Source: CAZHZT01 sp964537285
Lineage (GTDB): Bacteria > Bacteroidota > Bacteroidia > Chitinophagales > Saprospiraceae
Assembly (NCBI GenBank): GCA_964537285.1
Contig: CAZHZT010000166.1
Coordinates: 1 to 10,901 of the forward strand
Length of the DNA: 10,901 nt
Direction of reading: 5' to 3'
Made by a program: the position numbers and the translations under genes. Shown here in pieces: positions 1 through 6,676 of the stretch. The first letter of the stretch is position 1, and each line of letters opens with the position of its first letter. The notes under the pieces are model-generated. The model did not search any database. It saw only the letters and a list, made by a program, of their open reading frames with translations, and was not told where the DNA came from.

Positions 1-11
1 CCAATTCAGTA

Positions 12-587
12 ATGCCTTTAGGGCCTGATCAACGGATTGGACCCATTACCAAAAAATTTATAAAAAAATATAAATCTAAAGTTAGATCAGCTCCTAGGGA
101 TATAAAACTTAATCGGGCCTTTAAGGTACTTATTTCCGCCCCCAAACACTCAATACCCCAAAAGCAATTCGAACGGTATGTTGAACCGTCAATGAAACTA
201 AAAAACTTTCTGGAAAAGGAATTAGCATTTGAAGTTGTATCGTATCCGCAAGTTGTAGGTGCTTCGGATAGCCAGAGGTTCATTTCTTACAAAAAGGTTT
301 ATAACCTAATAATAGAATGCGAAATAATGATTTTCTTATTGTATGATAACTTCGATGATAGAATAATTTTTGAAATAGCGTGGGCTATTGAACAAAAAAA
401 ACGTGTATTTATTTGTACTACTAGAGGAAAGGAATATCTGCCTGATGTTTTTCAAATTAGTTGGCCGCCAGCTATAGATTTGATCGATGTATTCTTAACC
501 CCCGCAGAGGCATGTGAGTGGTTGATAAACAATGCCAGTGAGGCATTTAATGAAGAGCTTGGCCGGCAAAATAAAATTAGGAGATAG
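12..587 (+). CDS. Nucleoside 2-deoxyribosyltransferase/TIR-like Rossmann protein, possibly 5'-partial
   Basis: I do not recognise this 191-residue protein with certainty. It shows alternating hydrophobic strands and helices: a strand FKVLISAPK near residues 38-46, a second FEVVSY near 73-78, a third EIMIFLLYD near 104-112, and then a helix-strand motif FEIAWAIEQKKRVFICTT (about 119-136). That last motif resembles the Glu-containing 'E.a.A...gK.v' signature of nucleoside 2-deoxyribosyltransferases and related TIR/SLOG-like nucleotide-processing domains. The ATG at 12 is the first in-window start, but the frame stays open to the window edge (Asn-Ser-Val precede it), so the gene may begin upstream. 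It runs towards the opposite-strand ATPase gene, with about 60 bp between the two stops. A role in nucleotide signalling or defence is inference from fold and neighbourhood only. Confidence 0.55.
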   Translation: MPLGPDQRIGPITKKFIKKYKSKVRSAPRDIKLNRAFKVLISAPKHSIPQKQFERYVEPSMKLKNFLEKELAFEVVSYPQVVGASDSQRFISYKKVYNLIIECEIMIFLLYDNFDDRIIFEIAWAIEQKKRVFICTTRGKEYLPDVFQISWPPAIDLIDVFLTPAEACEWLINNASEAFNEELGRQNKIRR

Positions 588-647
588 TATACTTTAGGCC
601 ACTTTAGCTAGTACTCTGGATTCAATTGAGCCATTCCAAAAAGGGAA

Positions 648-1958
648 TTAGTTCTCTAAAATTTTCGGTAGTAAAGAAGTGGCATACAAGGGGAGATTAA
701 TGAAAAAACCATCCTGCATAAAATTTCGGGGAGAAAGCCGAATGACTTTTGATGGCTGGTATTTATCGGCATAACTCCGCAAACTTCGGGTATTCCTGCT
801 GCTGCCACTCTTAACTTCTACCGGAAAAAGTTCATTTTCAAGAGAAAGAATAAAATCGACTTCCGCAGTACCAGGAGAATTCCAATAATACAACTCCTTT
901 TCATGCGCTTTAACCAGCTCATGAGCGACAAAATTTTCGGTAAAAGCCCCGTTGTATTCAACGAATAGTTGGGTAGGTTGCAAAATGATTTCGGAAGACA
1001 GCCTCAACATTGCTCCTAAAAGACCTGTATCAAGTAAATATATTTTAAATTTAGCATAATCAGCATAGCCAGCTATCGGCAATTTTGGGGTTCGAAGTAA
1101 ATACGCAAGATGAATAAGCCCTGTTTGCCTGAGCCATTCTATAGTCTGCTCAAACATGGAAGCCCTACCTTTTTTGCGAACGTCACTGTATTTGAATTTT
1201 TTGTTTTCGCGGGATAGCTGGAAGGGCACAGATTGCCACAATTCCGATGTCTTAACAACTTGCGAAGGCTCCGTGTACTTCGAAAAGTCACGTTCATATG
1301 CTTTAAGGATTTCCAGTTGTATTTCTCGCACTCCGCTTATATCCTGATTATACACGTAATCCTTTACTGCTTCAGGCATTCCACCAATAAAAAAATAAAG
1401 TTTTAATAACTTAAGCAACTTTTGATGCAATAATTCGGGAATAGGGCTTAGCATTGTATTCTCCTCTAAGTTGTCAATTAACTCCTTTTCTCCCATTGCT
1501 TCCGCAAACTCTTCAAAGCTCATGGGATAAAGTGTTAAGAAATTTACTTTGCCTACAGGAAAGCTTCCGGGCTTAGCTACATGTACCCCAAGCAATGATC
1601 CCGCCGCAATTAAATGGTATTCGGGAGCCTGTTCTTGAAAATATTTCAGGCTGGTTATAGCCTCAGGAGCAACTTGAACTTCATCAAAACAGATCAATGT
1701 ATTTTCCACTTCTATCTTTTTCCCAATATATAAGCCTACACTTTTTATTATATCAGCAGGTTTTAGGGAACCCGAAAAAAGTGACCTCAGGTCTGGGCTT
1801 TGCTCAAAGTTTAAGTATACATAATGTTGGTATTCTTGCTGCCCAAACTCATTGATCAACCACGTTTTTCCAACCTGACGTGCACCTTGAAGCAGCAGCG
1901 GCTTTCGGCGTTTGCTGCTTTTCCATGATAAAAGAGAAGAATATAGTTTTCTTTTCAT
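648..1958 (-). CDS. AAA_14-DUF4143 family ATPase
   Basis: This 436-residue protein belongs to the widespread AAA ATPases that carry a C-terminal DUF4143 domain. The Walker A motif is GARQVGKT (residues 25-32), Walker B is LICFDEVQ (88-95), and a sensor-1-like LIAAGS follows at 116-121. The DUF4143 part (about 225-383) ends with E341, EVDF (366-369) and PVEVK (379-383), a PD-(D/E)xK-like arrangement typical of the family. Length and domain order are standard, so it looks intact. Cellular function is not established for most members; they are common in mobile and accessory regions and behave like orphan P-loop proteins, some with suspected DNA-related or toxin-antitoxin-like roles. The start ATG at 1958 gives the usual N-terminus just before the P-loop. 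Three 32-bp tandem repeats and a TAnnTTTG-like motif lie upstream. Confidence 0.9.
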   Translation of the reverse strand: MKRKLYSSLLSWKSSKRRKPLLLQGARQVGKTWLINEFGQQEYQHYVYLNFEQSPDLRSLFSGSLKPADIIKSVGLYIGKKIEVENTLICFDEVQVAPEAITSLKYFQEQAPEYHLIAAGSLLGVHVAKPGSFPVGKVNFLTLYPMSFEEFAEAMGEKELIDNLEENTMLSPIPELLHQKLLKLLKLYFFIGGMPEAVKDYVYNQDISGVREIQLEILKAYERDFSKYTEPSQVVKTSELWQSVPFQLSRENKKFKYSDVRKKGRASMFEQTIEWLRQTGLIHLAYLLRTPKLPIAGYADYAKFKIYLLDTGLLGAMLRLSSEIILQPTQLFVEYNGAFTENFVAHELVKAHEKELYYWNSPGTAEVDFILSLENELFPVEVKSGSSRNTRSLRSYADKYQPSKVIRLSPRNFMQDGFFINLPLYATSLLPKILEN

Positions 1959-2027
1959 AAAAAATACTTCAATTAATTTTTTCCAAAAGACGTAGGCTTA
2001 CTTTAATCAGCAAACAACAACAAAAAC

Positions 2028-2110
2028 AAGTTACAAAAAATGTTATTCATAACAAAAATAAGTTGCAAAAAGTGTTATGATTAGCATAAATAAGTTGTAA
2101 AAAATGTTAC
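2028..2110. repeat. Three 32-bp-phased direct repeats upstream of the ATPase gene
   Basis: A 19-bp motif, AAGTT(A/G)(C/T)AAAAA(A/G)TGTTA(T/C), begins at 2028, 2060 and 2092, an exact 32-bp period (about three helical turns). Similarity continues through the whole 32-bp unit between copies 1 and 2. The array lies 70-150 bp upstream of the minus-strand ATPase start, so it is well placed as an operator or iteron-like protein-binding array. Confidence 0.7.
2053..2060 (-). promoter_or_regulatory. Possible Bacteroidota -7 element for the ATPase gene
   Basis: Read on the minus strand this is TATTTTTG, a perfect match to the Bacteroidota -7 consensus TAnnTTTG. It lies at the boundary of the first and second 32-bp repeats and would give a leader of about 90 nt. 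No good TTG -33 box is seen at the usual 19-bp spacing, so this is tentative. Confidence 0.3.
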
Positions 2111-2131
2111 GACTTTCATTACAACCAGAGC

Positions 2132-2163
2132 AATACTGTTTAAAAATGTCTTTAAACAGTATT
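2132..2163. repeat. 13-bp perfect stem-loop
   Basis: AATACTGTTTAAA (2132-2144) and its exact complement (2151-2163) flank a 6-nt loop. It sits between the remnant ORF and the ATPase gene, both on the minus strand. No U-tract follows on either strand, so an operator is as likely as a terminator. Confidence 0.5.
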
Positions 2164-2230
2164 TTGCAAAGACAGTACCGAAAACCTAAGCCTTTGCAAA
2201 ATAGCTGTGTTTTTGGAGGTTTTCATTCAT

Positions 2231-2452
2231 TCAAATCCTTGTCACGTTCTTTTCCATACCATTTAACAAGGCCTTAAAGTGCCGCTCTACGGATCGATAG
2301 TTGATATCTTTTTGAATAGACAGACGATCAAAAAGAGGGCTTACTTGTTTATTCAGTTCATGCTTTAAGAATGTAGTTACTCTATCAAAAAGAGCTTCAT
2401 TTCTGCTTCTAATTCGAGAAATAATGGAGATAGAACTTGTTTTTGGAAATCT
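2231..2452 (-). pseudogene. Start-less 73-codon remnant ORF directly behind the AbiEi gene
   Basis: The minus-strand frame directly after the AbiEi stop codon, in the same frame, stays open for 73 codons to a TGA at 2233-2231. It reads like real protein rather than noise: charged, helix-forming text such as RSRNEALFDRVTTFLKHEL and NYRSVERHFKALLNGM. There is no usable start codon near its beginning; the only in-frame ATG is near the end. I do not recognise the family. Position suggests the C-terminal stub of a gene that once followed abiEi, the usual place of the AbiEii nucleotidyltransferase toxin, but nothing in the residues identifies it as AbiEii. A 3' remnant left by deletion is the simplest reading. 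Confidence 0.4.
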
Positions 2453-3463
2453 TTAAAGTTTTTTCTGGATATATTCATCATAAATCAATTGAGCAGCCTC
2501 TTCATTTCTTGGGTCTTCTGTGAGCATTAAGTCGGCATACACTAATATAGGGGGAACAGTTTTAGGGTTCGTTATCTTTGAAGGCCACGTCCAGAATTTT
2601 TCATAAATCCAAATATTTCCATCTGATGATGGCACTAATTTCAATCTAAAAAGAAGCTCATTTAAGCTTTCCTTCGTATAAAGGACAAATTCTTCAGGCC
2701 TTAAATAATTTGTTAATATATCAGCAGCGACTTCTCCTCCCCAAAAAGATTCAGAAGCATTCAAGGTTTTTATCTGTTGATCAATGGAACGATTAGAAAT
2801 AGCTTTGAAACGTCCTTTTATTAAGTTCGGTCTTAATCTTTGTCCATATTGAATGATCCAATGATTTAACAATACTTCTTTTTTGGATAGTCTTCTAGTC
2901 TGCTCATCCACTCGGACAATATACCCATTTTGATCCAAGCTTTTGAAAACTTTTGAAACAGTATCTATACTGACTCCAGCCAAAGCAGCTATTTCTCGAT
3001 AAGACTTTTGAATAACAGCCGGAAATGCCAATAATACAAAAACTACCTTCAATCCACTCTTGGTAAAAGCTCTACCAATGATGGATTTTCCTAAGACTTC
3101 TTTTTTCTTCCCTTCAACGATTAAAATTAGTCCTTCGACCTTAAGCCAGATATTTCCCGCTCCATCAATATGATTGATCGAATGGGTTTTAAGCCATTCT
3201 TTTTGTTTTTGAGTTATTCGCTCTGCCAAAAGTAATAGCTGTTCTCCGGTTAATTCATTTTTTAATCGAAGTATTTGGGACAATTGGTGCCCGCGTAAAT
3301 CATGACGTATTTCGACTGCTAGGCTTTGTTTATTTTTTCCCACTTCAAGAAATAATACTCCATTTATTCTTTCATGAACATAAAATTGTTCTCTCCATTC
3401 CCATGCATCAGGAAGGACATCATTTAATGTTTTCAACGTGTCTAACAATAACTGACTATTCAT
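2453..3463 (-). CDS. AbiEi-family type IV toxin-antitoxin antitoxin/transcriptional regulator
   Basis: A 336-residue protein that resembles the AbiEi_2-type antitoxins common in Bacteroidota. The N-terminal part contains a strand pattern HIDGAGNIWLKVEGLILIVE (about 98-117). A winged helix-turn-helix follows at about 137-183 (SYREIAALAGVSIDTVSKVF then a wing near NGYIVRV). The C-terminal domain has FWGGEVAADILTNYLRPEEF (240-259) and ends with PPILVYADLMLTEDPRNEEA followed by QLIYDEYI, as full-length homologues do. The frame extends upstream to 3706, but that overlaps the oppositely oriented FGE gene and is low-complexity shadow. I chose the ATG at 3463 because it yields the normal N-terminus and sits at a 15-bp inverted repeat. 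AbiEi proteins neutralise AbiEii nucleotidyltransferase toxins and repress their own operon; no intact toxin is present here, so it appears orphaned. Confidence 0.82.
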   Translation of the reverse strand: MNSQLLLDTLKTLNDVLPDAWEWREQFYVHERINGVLFLEVGKNKQSLAVEIRHDLRGHQLSQILRLKNELTGEQLLLLAERITQKQKEWLKTHSINHIDGAGNIWLKVEGLILIVEGKKKEVLGKSIIGRAFTKSGLKVVFVLLAFPAVIQKSYREIAALAGVSIDTVSKVFKSLDQNGYIVRVDEQTRRLSKKEVLLNHWIIQYGQRLRPNLIKGRFKAISNRSIDQQIKTLNASESFWGGEVAADILTNYLRPEEFVLYTKESLNELLFRLKLVPSSDGNIWIYEKFWTWPSKITNPKTVPPILVYADLMLTEDPRNEEAAQLIYDEYIQKKL

Positions 3464-3519
3464 TTGTACGTTATTTTCACTTAAACGCCGCCCGCGTACA
3501 GCCAAAAATAACGTACAAA
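3463..3519. promoter_or_regulatory. 15-bp inverted-repeat operator candidate at the abiEi start
   Basis: TTTGTACGTTATTTT (3463-3477) is perfectly complementary to 3505-3519, with a 27-bp spacer. The proximal arm starts at the A of the abiEi ATG. AbiEi antitoxins are known to bind inverted repeats in their own promoter and repress it, so this is a strong operator candidate. It lies 72 bp upstream of the divergent FGE gene and could affect that too. Confidence 0.6.
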
Positions 3520-3523
3520 ACGT

Positions 3524-3560
3524 ATTCTTGCAAATCATTCTCAGTAAAATTCGCAAGAAT
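3524..3560. repeat. Second inverted repeat in the divergent promoter region
   Basis: ATTCTTGC (3524-3531) pairs with GCAAGAAT (3553-3560); with one mismatch the arms extend to 12 bp (3524-3535 and 3549-3560). It adjoins the 15-bp repeat and lies just upstream of the FGE start, suggesting a second regulator site or a leader hairpin. Confidence 0.4.
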
Positions 3561-3590
3561 TTAAAATTATTTTTTTTTACCTTACCCCCC

Positions 3591-4370
3591 ATGAACCAAG
3601 CAACCAACTCCATACAATCCATCATCGAAACCCTCCCCGACGGCACGCCTCTCGAACTCATCTTCGTACAAGGCGGCGCAGAAATACCCGGCTTTGCCTT
3701 CGGCAAGGATATTCCCGACTTTTACATCGGCAAGTACCCCATTACAAATGCCCAATATGCCGCCTTTTTGAACGATTATGGCAGCGATGAAGTGAAGACC
3801 GGTGAATATGCCGGGGAAAAAATGATCCGTGAGCATAATTGGAGTATGCAAAAAAAAGGCGCTAATTGGTCTTTTCTGCCGGAATACGAGTGTCATCCAG
3901 CCATTAGAGTATCCTGGTACGGAGCCAATGCATTTTGTCAATGGCTGAGTCGGAAGAAGGGTAAAAACTATTGCCTGCCTAGTGAGGTAAGGTGGGAATA
4001 TGCTGCAAGGGGAGGCAAACACAGCCTTGGTTTTGAATATGCGGGTAGTAATAAACTAAAGGAAGTGGGCTGGTTTGGTCAAAACAGTCACATGGAAACA
4101 AAGCCCGTTGGTTTAAAAAAAGCCAATGAACTGGGTATTTTCGATATGAGCGGGAATGTATGGGAATGGTGCGAAGATGTGTGGCATGATGATTATAAGG
4201 GGGCTCCAAAAGATGGTGAACCCTGGATGAAAGGCGGAGACCAATCTCTCCGAGTGGTTCGTGGCGGGTCTTGGGGCAGCAATGGTAGCAGTTGCCGCGT
4301 ATCGCTTCGCGTCAGGAATCTTACAGTTGGCCGTATCAACAATTTCGGTTTTCGTTTGGCCCGGTATTAA
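3591..4370 (+). CDS. SUMF1/FGE-fold protein with DGR-type variable C-terminus, copy 1
   Basis: A 259-residue single-domain SUMF1/formylglycine-generating-enzyme-sulfatase fold (C-type-lectin type) protein. Family landmarks in order: FYIGKYPITNAQY (44-56), AIRVSWYGANAFCQWL (104-119), LPSEVRWEYAARGG (129-142), GIFDMSGNVWEWCEDVW (182-198) and RVVRGGSW (221-228). True FGE has two redox cysteines around 'C..xYC' after RGGSF; here only C235 remains and the first is replaced, so oxidase activity is unlikely. Residues 229-252 contain 16 codons that are all NNY, as expected of a DGR variable region. A TTG at 3528 would extend the frame, but the ATG at 3591 starts the sensible protein. The last 216 bp are identical to the downstream paralogue. 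I infer a ligand-binding or recognition role; whether it is secreted is unclear, since no signal peptide is seen. Confidence 0.88.
   Translation: MNQATNSIQSIIETLPDGTPLELIFVQGGAEIPGFAFGKDIPDFYIGKYPITNAQYAAFLNDYGSDEVKTGEYAGEKMIREHNWSMQKKGANWSFLPEYECHPAIRVSWYGANAFCQWLSRKKGKNYCLPSEVRWEYAARGGKHSLGFEYAGSNKLKEVGWFGQNSHMETKPVGLKKANELGIFDMSGNVWEWCEDVWHDDYKGAPKDGEPWMKGGDQSLRVVRGGSWGSNGSSCRVSLRVRNLTVGRINNFGFRLARY
4275..4346 (+). other. Putative DGR variable region (VR) of copy 1
   Basis: Codons 229-252 include GGC AGC AAT GGT AGC AGT, then CTT, GTC, AAT, CTT, GTT, GGC, ATC, AAC, AAT and TTC, all ending in C or T. They are interspersed with fixed family codons (CRVS, R, R, R). This is the pattern left when AAC/AAT codons of a template repeat are mutated at adenines. 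It lies exactly where FGE-fold DGR targets vary. No template repeat or reverse transcriptase is in the window. Confidence 0.6.
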
Positions 4371-4399
4371 CTCTTTTTCCCTGTTCAGTATTGTTGGGC

Positions 4400-5010
4400 T
4401 TTTTTTGTCAGAATCAGGATTCCCAGGATTAAAGGATTTACATGATTATTATTTGTAGGTGAGTGGTCTCTGACCCGATACCCCACATAGGGCGAGTCTC
4501 CTGACTCGCAGCCATCGTACTTTAGTAAGTAGACTTGTTCTGTGGATGATGGCGGAGCGTAATTAGCCAAATTTTATTTTAAACAAGGCGAAAAACGCAG
4601 GCATAACTTGCCCCGAATACTTTCGGGAGCCTTAGCTCAATGTCGTCAGCTTAAACTCTTTCTTAGCCTGGCGCTTTAGCGCCGGGTGTAGTGTTAAGAT
4701 TTATCGGGGCTTTAGCCCATTAATAAGAAAGGGGCTAAAGCCCAATCTGATCGTTATTTTCCCCGGCACTGAAGTGCCGGGCTATAAAGATATAAAGAGC
4801 TTAAGCTGAAGACATTGAGCCTTAATTAAGTCGAGTATTTTCAATTTCATGCACTGACTTTAAAAAGCCTTTACTTGTCTTTCGCGAGTCAGGAGACTCC
4901 CTCTATGTGGGGTGTCGGGTCGACGACCGCTCACCTACAGTGTGGAGATTTCGCGATGCTCTAATCATGTAAATCCTTTAATCCTGTGAATCCTGATTCT
5001 GACAAAAAAA
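4400..5010. repeat. 611-bp nested palindromic element, copy 1
   Basis: This gene-free stretch is an element with two nested terminal inverted repeats. The outer arms (4400-4448 and 4962-5010) match over about 49 bp with one mismatch and contain GTCAGAATCAGGATTC. The inner arms (about 4454-4509 and 4883-4939) match imperfectly and contain GCGAGTCTCCTGACTCGC. A third pair (about 4629-4662 with 4795-4823) surrounds a core of hairpins: GGCGCTTTAGCGCC (4670-4683), GGGCTTTAGCCC (4707-4718) pairing with 4732-4743, and CCCGGCACT with AGTGCCGGG (4762-4781). No protein-coding frame is convincing. It looks like a non-autonomous mobile element or a compound REP/MITE array. The second copy is at 5986-6597. 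Confidence 0.85.
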
Positions 5011-5082
5011 AACAATAGTTCAATGCCCAAATCTTCAACTTCAACAGGCTGTAAGATTACAAGCATGCATCCAAAAAGATTC

Positions 5083-5111
5083 TTGCTTTAAAGTGAAAAA
5101 TTCTTATTTTG
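5083..5111 (+). promoter_or_regulatory. Candidate Bacteroidota promoter for FGE copy 2
   Basis: TTG (5083-5085), a 19-bp spacer and TATTTTG (5105-5111) approximate the -33 TTG / -7 TAnnTTTG promoter, one T short in the -7 box. It lies just after the palindromic element and would give a leader of about 40 nt. Confidence 0.35.
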
Positions 5112-5158
5112 CAAAATGACTGAGGCTTAGCCCATTCGCTTTTTTCAACAAAAACGAA

Positions 5159-5956
5159 ATGAATATTTTACTGAAATCAAAAGCAGAAGTGATCACCGAC
5201 AGCTTTCCGGTTGGTTCTTCTTTAAAGTTTATTAAAATAGAAGGCGGTTCGTTTCTAATGGGAAGCAACGAATACGATAATGAACAACCTGTTCATAAAG
5301 TAAGCGTAACAGATTTTCTTTTAGCCCAGTATCCCGTTACCGTGAAAACCTACTTAAGCTTCGCAAACGGGACTCAATCGAATGCGCCCGAATGGATGGA
5401 GGAAGGAAATGAATATAACATCTATACTGGGACCGATAATTATTATAAAAAATTTGGCACTTCACTTTTTGCAGATGATTCCCCCATTGTCGGGATAAGT
5501 TGGGACAATGCCAAAGCCTTCTGCCATTGGCTTAACCAGCAAACTGGAAAGAACTATCGCCTACCTAGTGAAGCGGAATGGGAATATGCAGCTCGTGGAG
5601 GAAAGTATAGCAATGGTTTTAAATACGCTGGGAGCAATAAATTGAAAGAAGTGGGTTGGTATAATTTAAATAGTCATGCAGAAATGAAGCAGGTGGGGTT
5701 AAAATTACCCAATGAGCTTGGGATTCACGATATGAGCGGAAATGTATGGGAATGGTGCGAAGATGTGTGGCATGATGATTATAAGGGGGCTCCAAAAGAT
5801 GGTGAACCCTGGATGAAAGGCGGAGACCAATCTCTCCGAGTGGTTCGTGGCGGGTCTTGGGGCAGCAATGGTAGCAGTTGCCGCGTATCGCTTCGCGTCA
5901 GGAATCTTACAGTTGGCCGTATCAACAATTTCGGTTTTCGTTTGGCCCGGTATTAA
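5159..5956 (+). CDS. SUMF1/FGE-fold protein with DGR-type variable C-terminus, copy 2
   Basis: A 265-residue paralogue of the gene at 3591. It keeps more of the canonical N-terminal FGE signature than copy 1: FIKIEGGSFLMGS (24-36), then EQPVHKVSVTDFLLAQYPVT (42-61), SPIVGISWDNAKAFCHWL (108-125), LPSEAEWEYAARGG (135-148) and IHDMSGNVWEWCEDVW (189-204). RVVRGGSW (227-234) leads into the same variable-type segment, residues 235-258. As in copy 1, only the second of the two FGE redox cysteines (C241) is present. From 5741 to the stop the DNA is identical to copy 1, while the earlier part differs strongly, including an altered middle segment (residues 70-110). The ATG at 5159 is the only good start. 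The likely role is a second recognition module of the same system, probably transcribed from its own promoter since a 611-bp element separates the two genes. Confidence 0.88.
   Translation: MNILLKSKAEVITDSFPVGSSLKFIKIEGGSFLMGSNEYDNEQPVHKVSVTDFLLAQYPVTVKTYLSFANGTQSNAPEWMEEGNEYNIYTGTDNYYKKFGTSLFADDSPIVGISWDNAKAFCHWLNQQTGKNYRLPSEAEWEYAARGGKYSNGFKYAGSNKLKEVGWYNLNSHAEMKQVGLKLPNELGIHDMSGNVWEWCEDVWHDDYKGAPKDGEPWMKGGDQSLRVVRGGSWGSNGSSCRVSLRVRNLTVGRINNFGFRLARY
5861..5932 (+). other. Putative DGR variable region (VR) of copy 2, identical to copy 1
   Basis: Codons 235-258 show the same NNY-rich run as 4275-4346 and are identical base for base. Independent retrohoming with adenine mutagenesis would make the two differ, so the identity points to block duplication or gene conversion after the last diversification. 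Confidence 0.6.
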
Positions 5957-5985
5957 CTCTTTTTCCCTGTTCAGTATTGTTGGGC

Positions 5986-6597
5986 TTTTTTTTGTCAGAA
6001 TCAGGATTCATAGGATTTTAGGATTTACATGATTATTATTTACAGGTGAGCGGTCTCTGACCCGATACCCCACATAGCGCGAGTCTCCTGACTCGTAGCC
6101 TTCGTACTTTAGTAAGTTAGACTTGTTCTGTGGATGATCGCGGAGCGTAATTAGCCAAATTTTATTTTAGACAAGGCGAAAAACGCAGGCATAGCTTGTC
6201 CCGAATACGTTCGGGAGCCTTAGCTCAATGTCGTCAACTTAAACTCTTTCTTAGCCTGGCGCTTTAGCGCCGGGAGTAGTGTTAAGATTTATCGGGGCTT
6301 TAGCCCATTAATAAGAAAGGGGCTAAAGCCCAATCTGATCGTTATTTTCCCCGGCACTGAAGTGCCGGGCTATAAAGATATAAAGAGCTTAAGCTGAAGA
6401 CATTGAGCCTTAATTAAGTCGAGTATTTTCAATTTCATGCACTGACTTTAAAAAGCCTTTACTTGTCTTTCGCGAGTCAGGAGACTCGCTCTATGCGGGG
6501 TATCGGGTCGAAGACCAATCACCTACAGCGTGGAGATTTCGCGATGCTCTAATCCTGTAAATCCTTTAATCCTGTGAATCCTGATTCTGACAAAAAA
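5986..6597. repeat. 612-bp nested palindromic element, copy 2
   Basis: Nearly identical to the element at 4400-5010 throughout, with scattered substitutions and single-base indels (one extra T in the left T-run, one extra base near 6117). The left outer arm has diverged a little more than the right one. The same hairpin core is present: GGCGCTTTAGCGCC, GGGCTTTAGCCC with its partner, and the CCCGGCACT stem. Together with the identical ends of the two FGE genes it forms a direct duplication, 4155-5010 and 5741-6597. No gene is seen inside. Confidence 0.85.
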
Positions 6598-6646
6598 CAC
6601 GTCTAAATAGCAAGCATAAATATTTTAAACCCGAGTCAAAATAACC

Positions 6647-6654
6647 TAACTTTG
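6647..6654 (+). promoter_or_regulatory. -7 promoter element of the Roco gene
   Basis: TAACTTTG matches the Bacteroidota -7 consensus TAnnTTTG exactly and lies 23 bp before the ATG at 6677, just outside the palindromic element. The -33 region is only TTTTA-like. There is no Shine-Dalgarno sequence, as is usual in this phylum. Confidence 0.5.
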
Positions 6655-6676
6655 AAAAACTAAAACCCGGCACGCA

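Noticed and set aside
29..283. Minus-strand open frame opposite the first gene
   Set aside because: Composition and lack of family features mark it as a shadow of the plus-strand gene.
2028..2110. CRISPR array
   Set aside because: Only three degenerate repeats with 13-bp gaps and no spacer-like unique segments; a binding-site array fits better.
3528..3590. TTG start extending FGE copy 1
   Set aside because: The added residues are AT-rich filler lying in the inverted repeat; the ATG at 3591 begins the sensible protein.
3464..3706. Upstream extension of the AbiEi frame to 3706
   Set aside because: It overlaps the FGE gene on the other strand, runs through the operator-like repeats, and its translation has no family resemblance; ATG 3463 gives the normal N-terminus.
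4261..4458. Overlapping plus-strand open frames across the FGE 3' ends (also 5847-6032)
   Set aside because: They are alternate-frame readings of the identical variable region and 3' flank; conservation follows from the DNA duplication, not from a second protein.
4400..5010. Template repeat of a DGR hidden in the palindromic element
   Set aside because: No stretch resembles the FGE variable region; the element is made of its own inverted repeats and is the same in both copies.
3591..5956. Active sulfatase-maturing FGE enzymes
   Set aside because: The cysteine pair is incomplete and no sulfatase gene is nearby; a variable recognition protein fits better.
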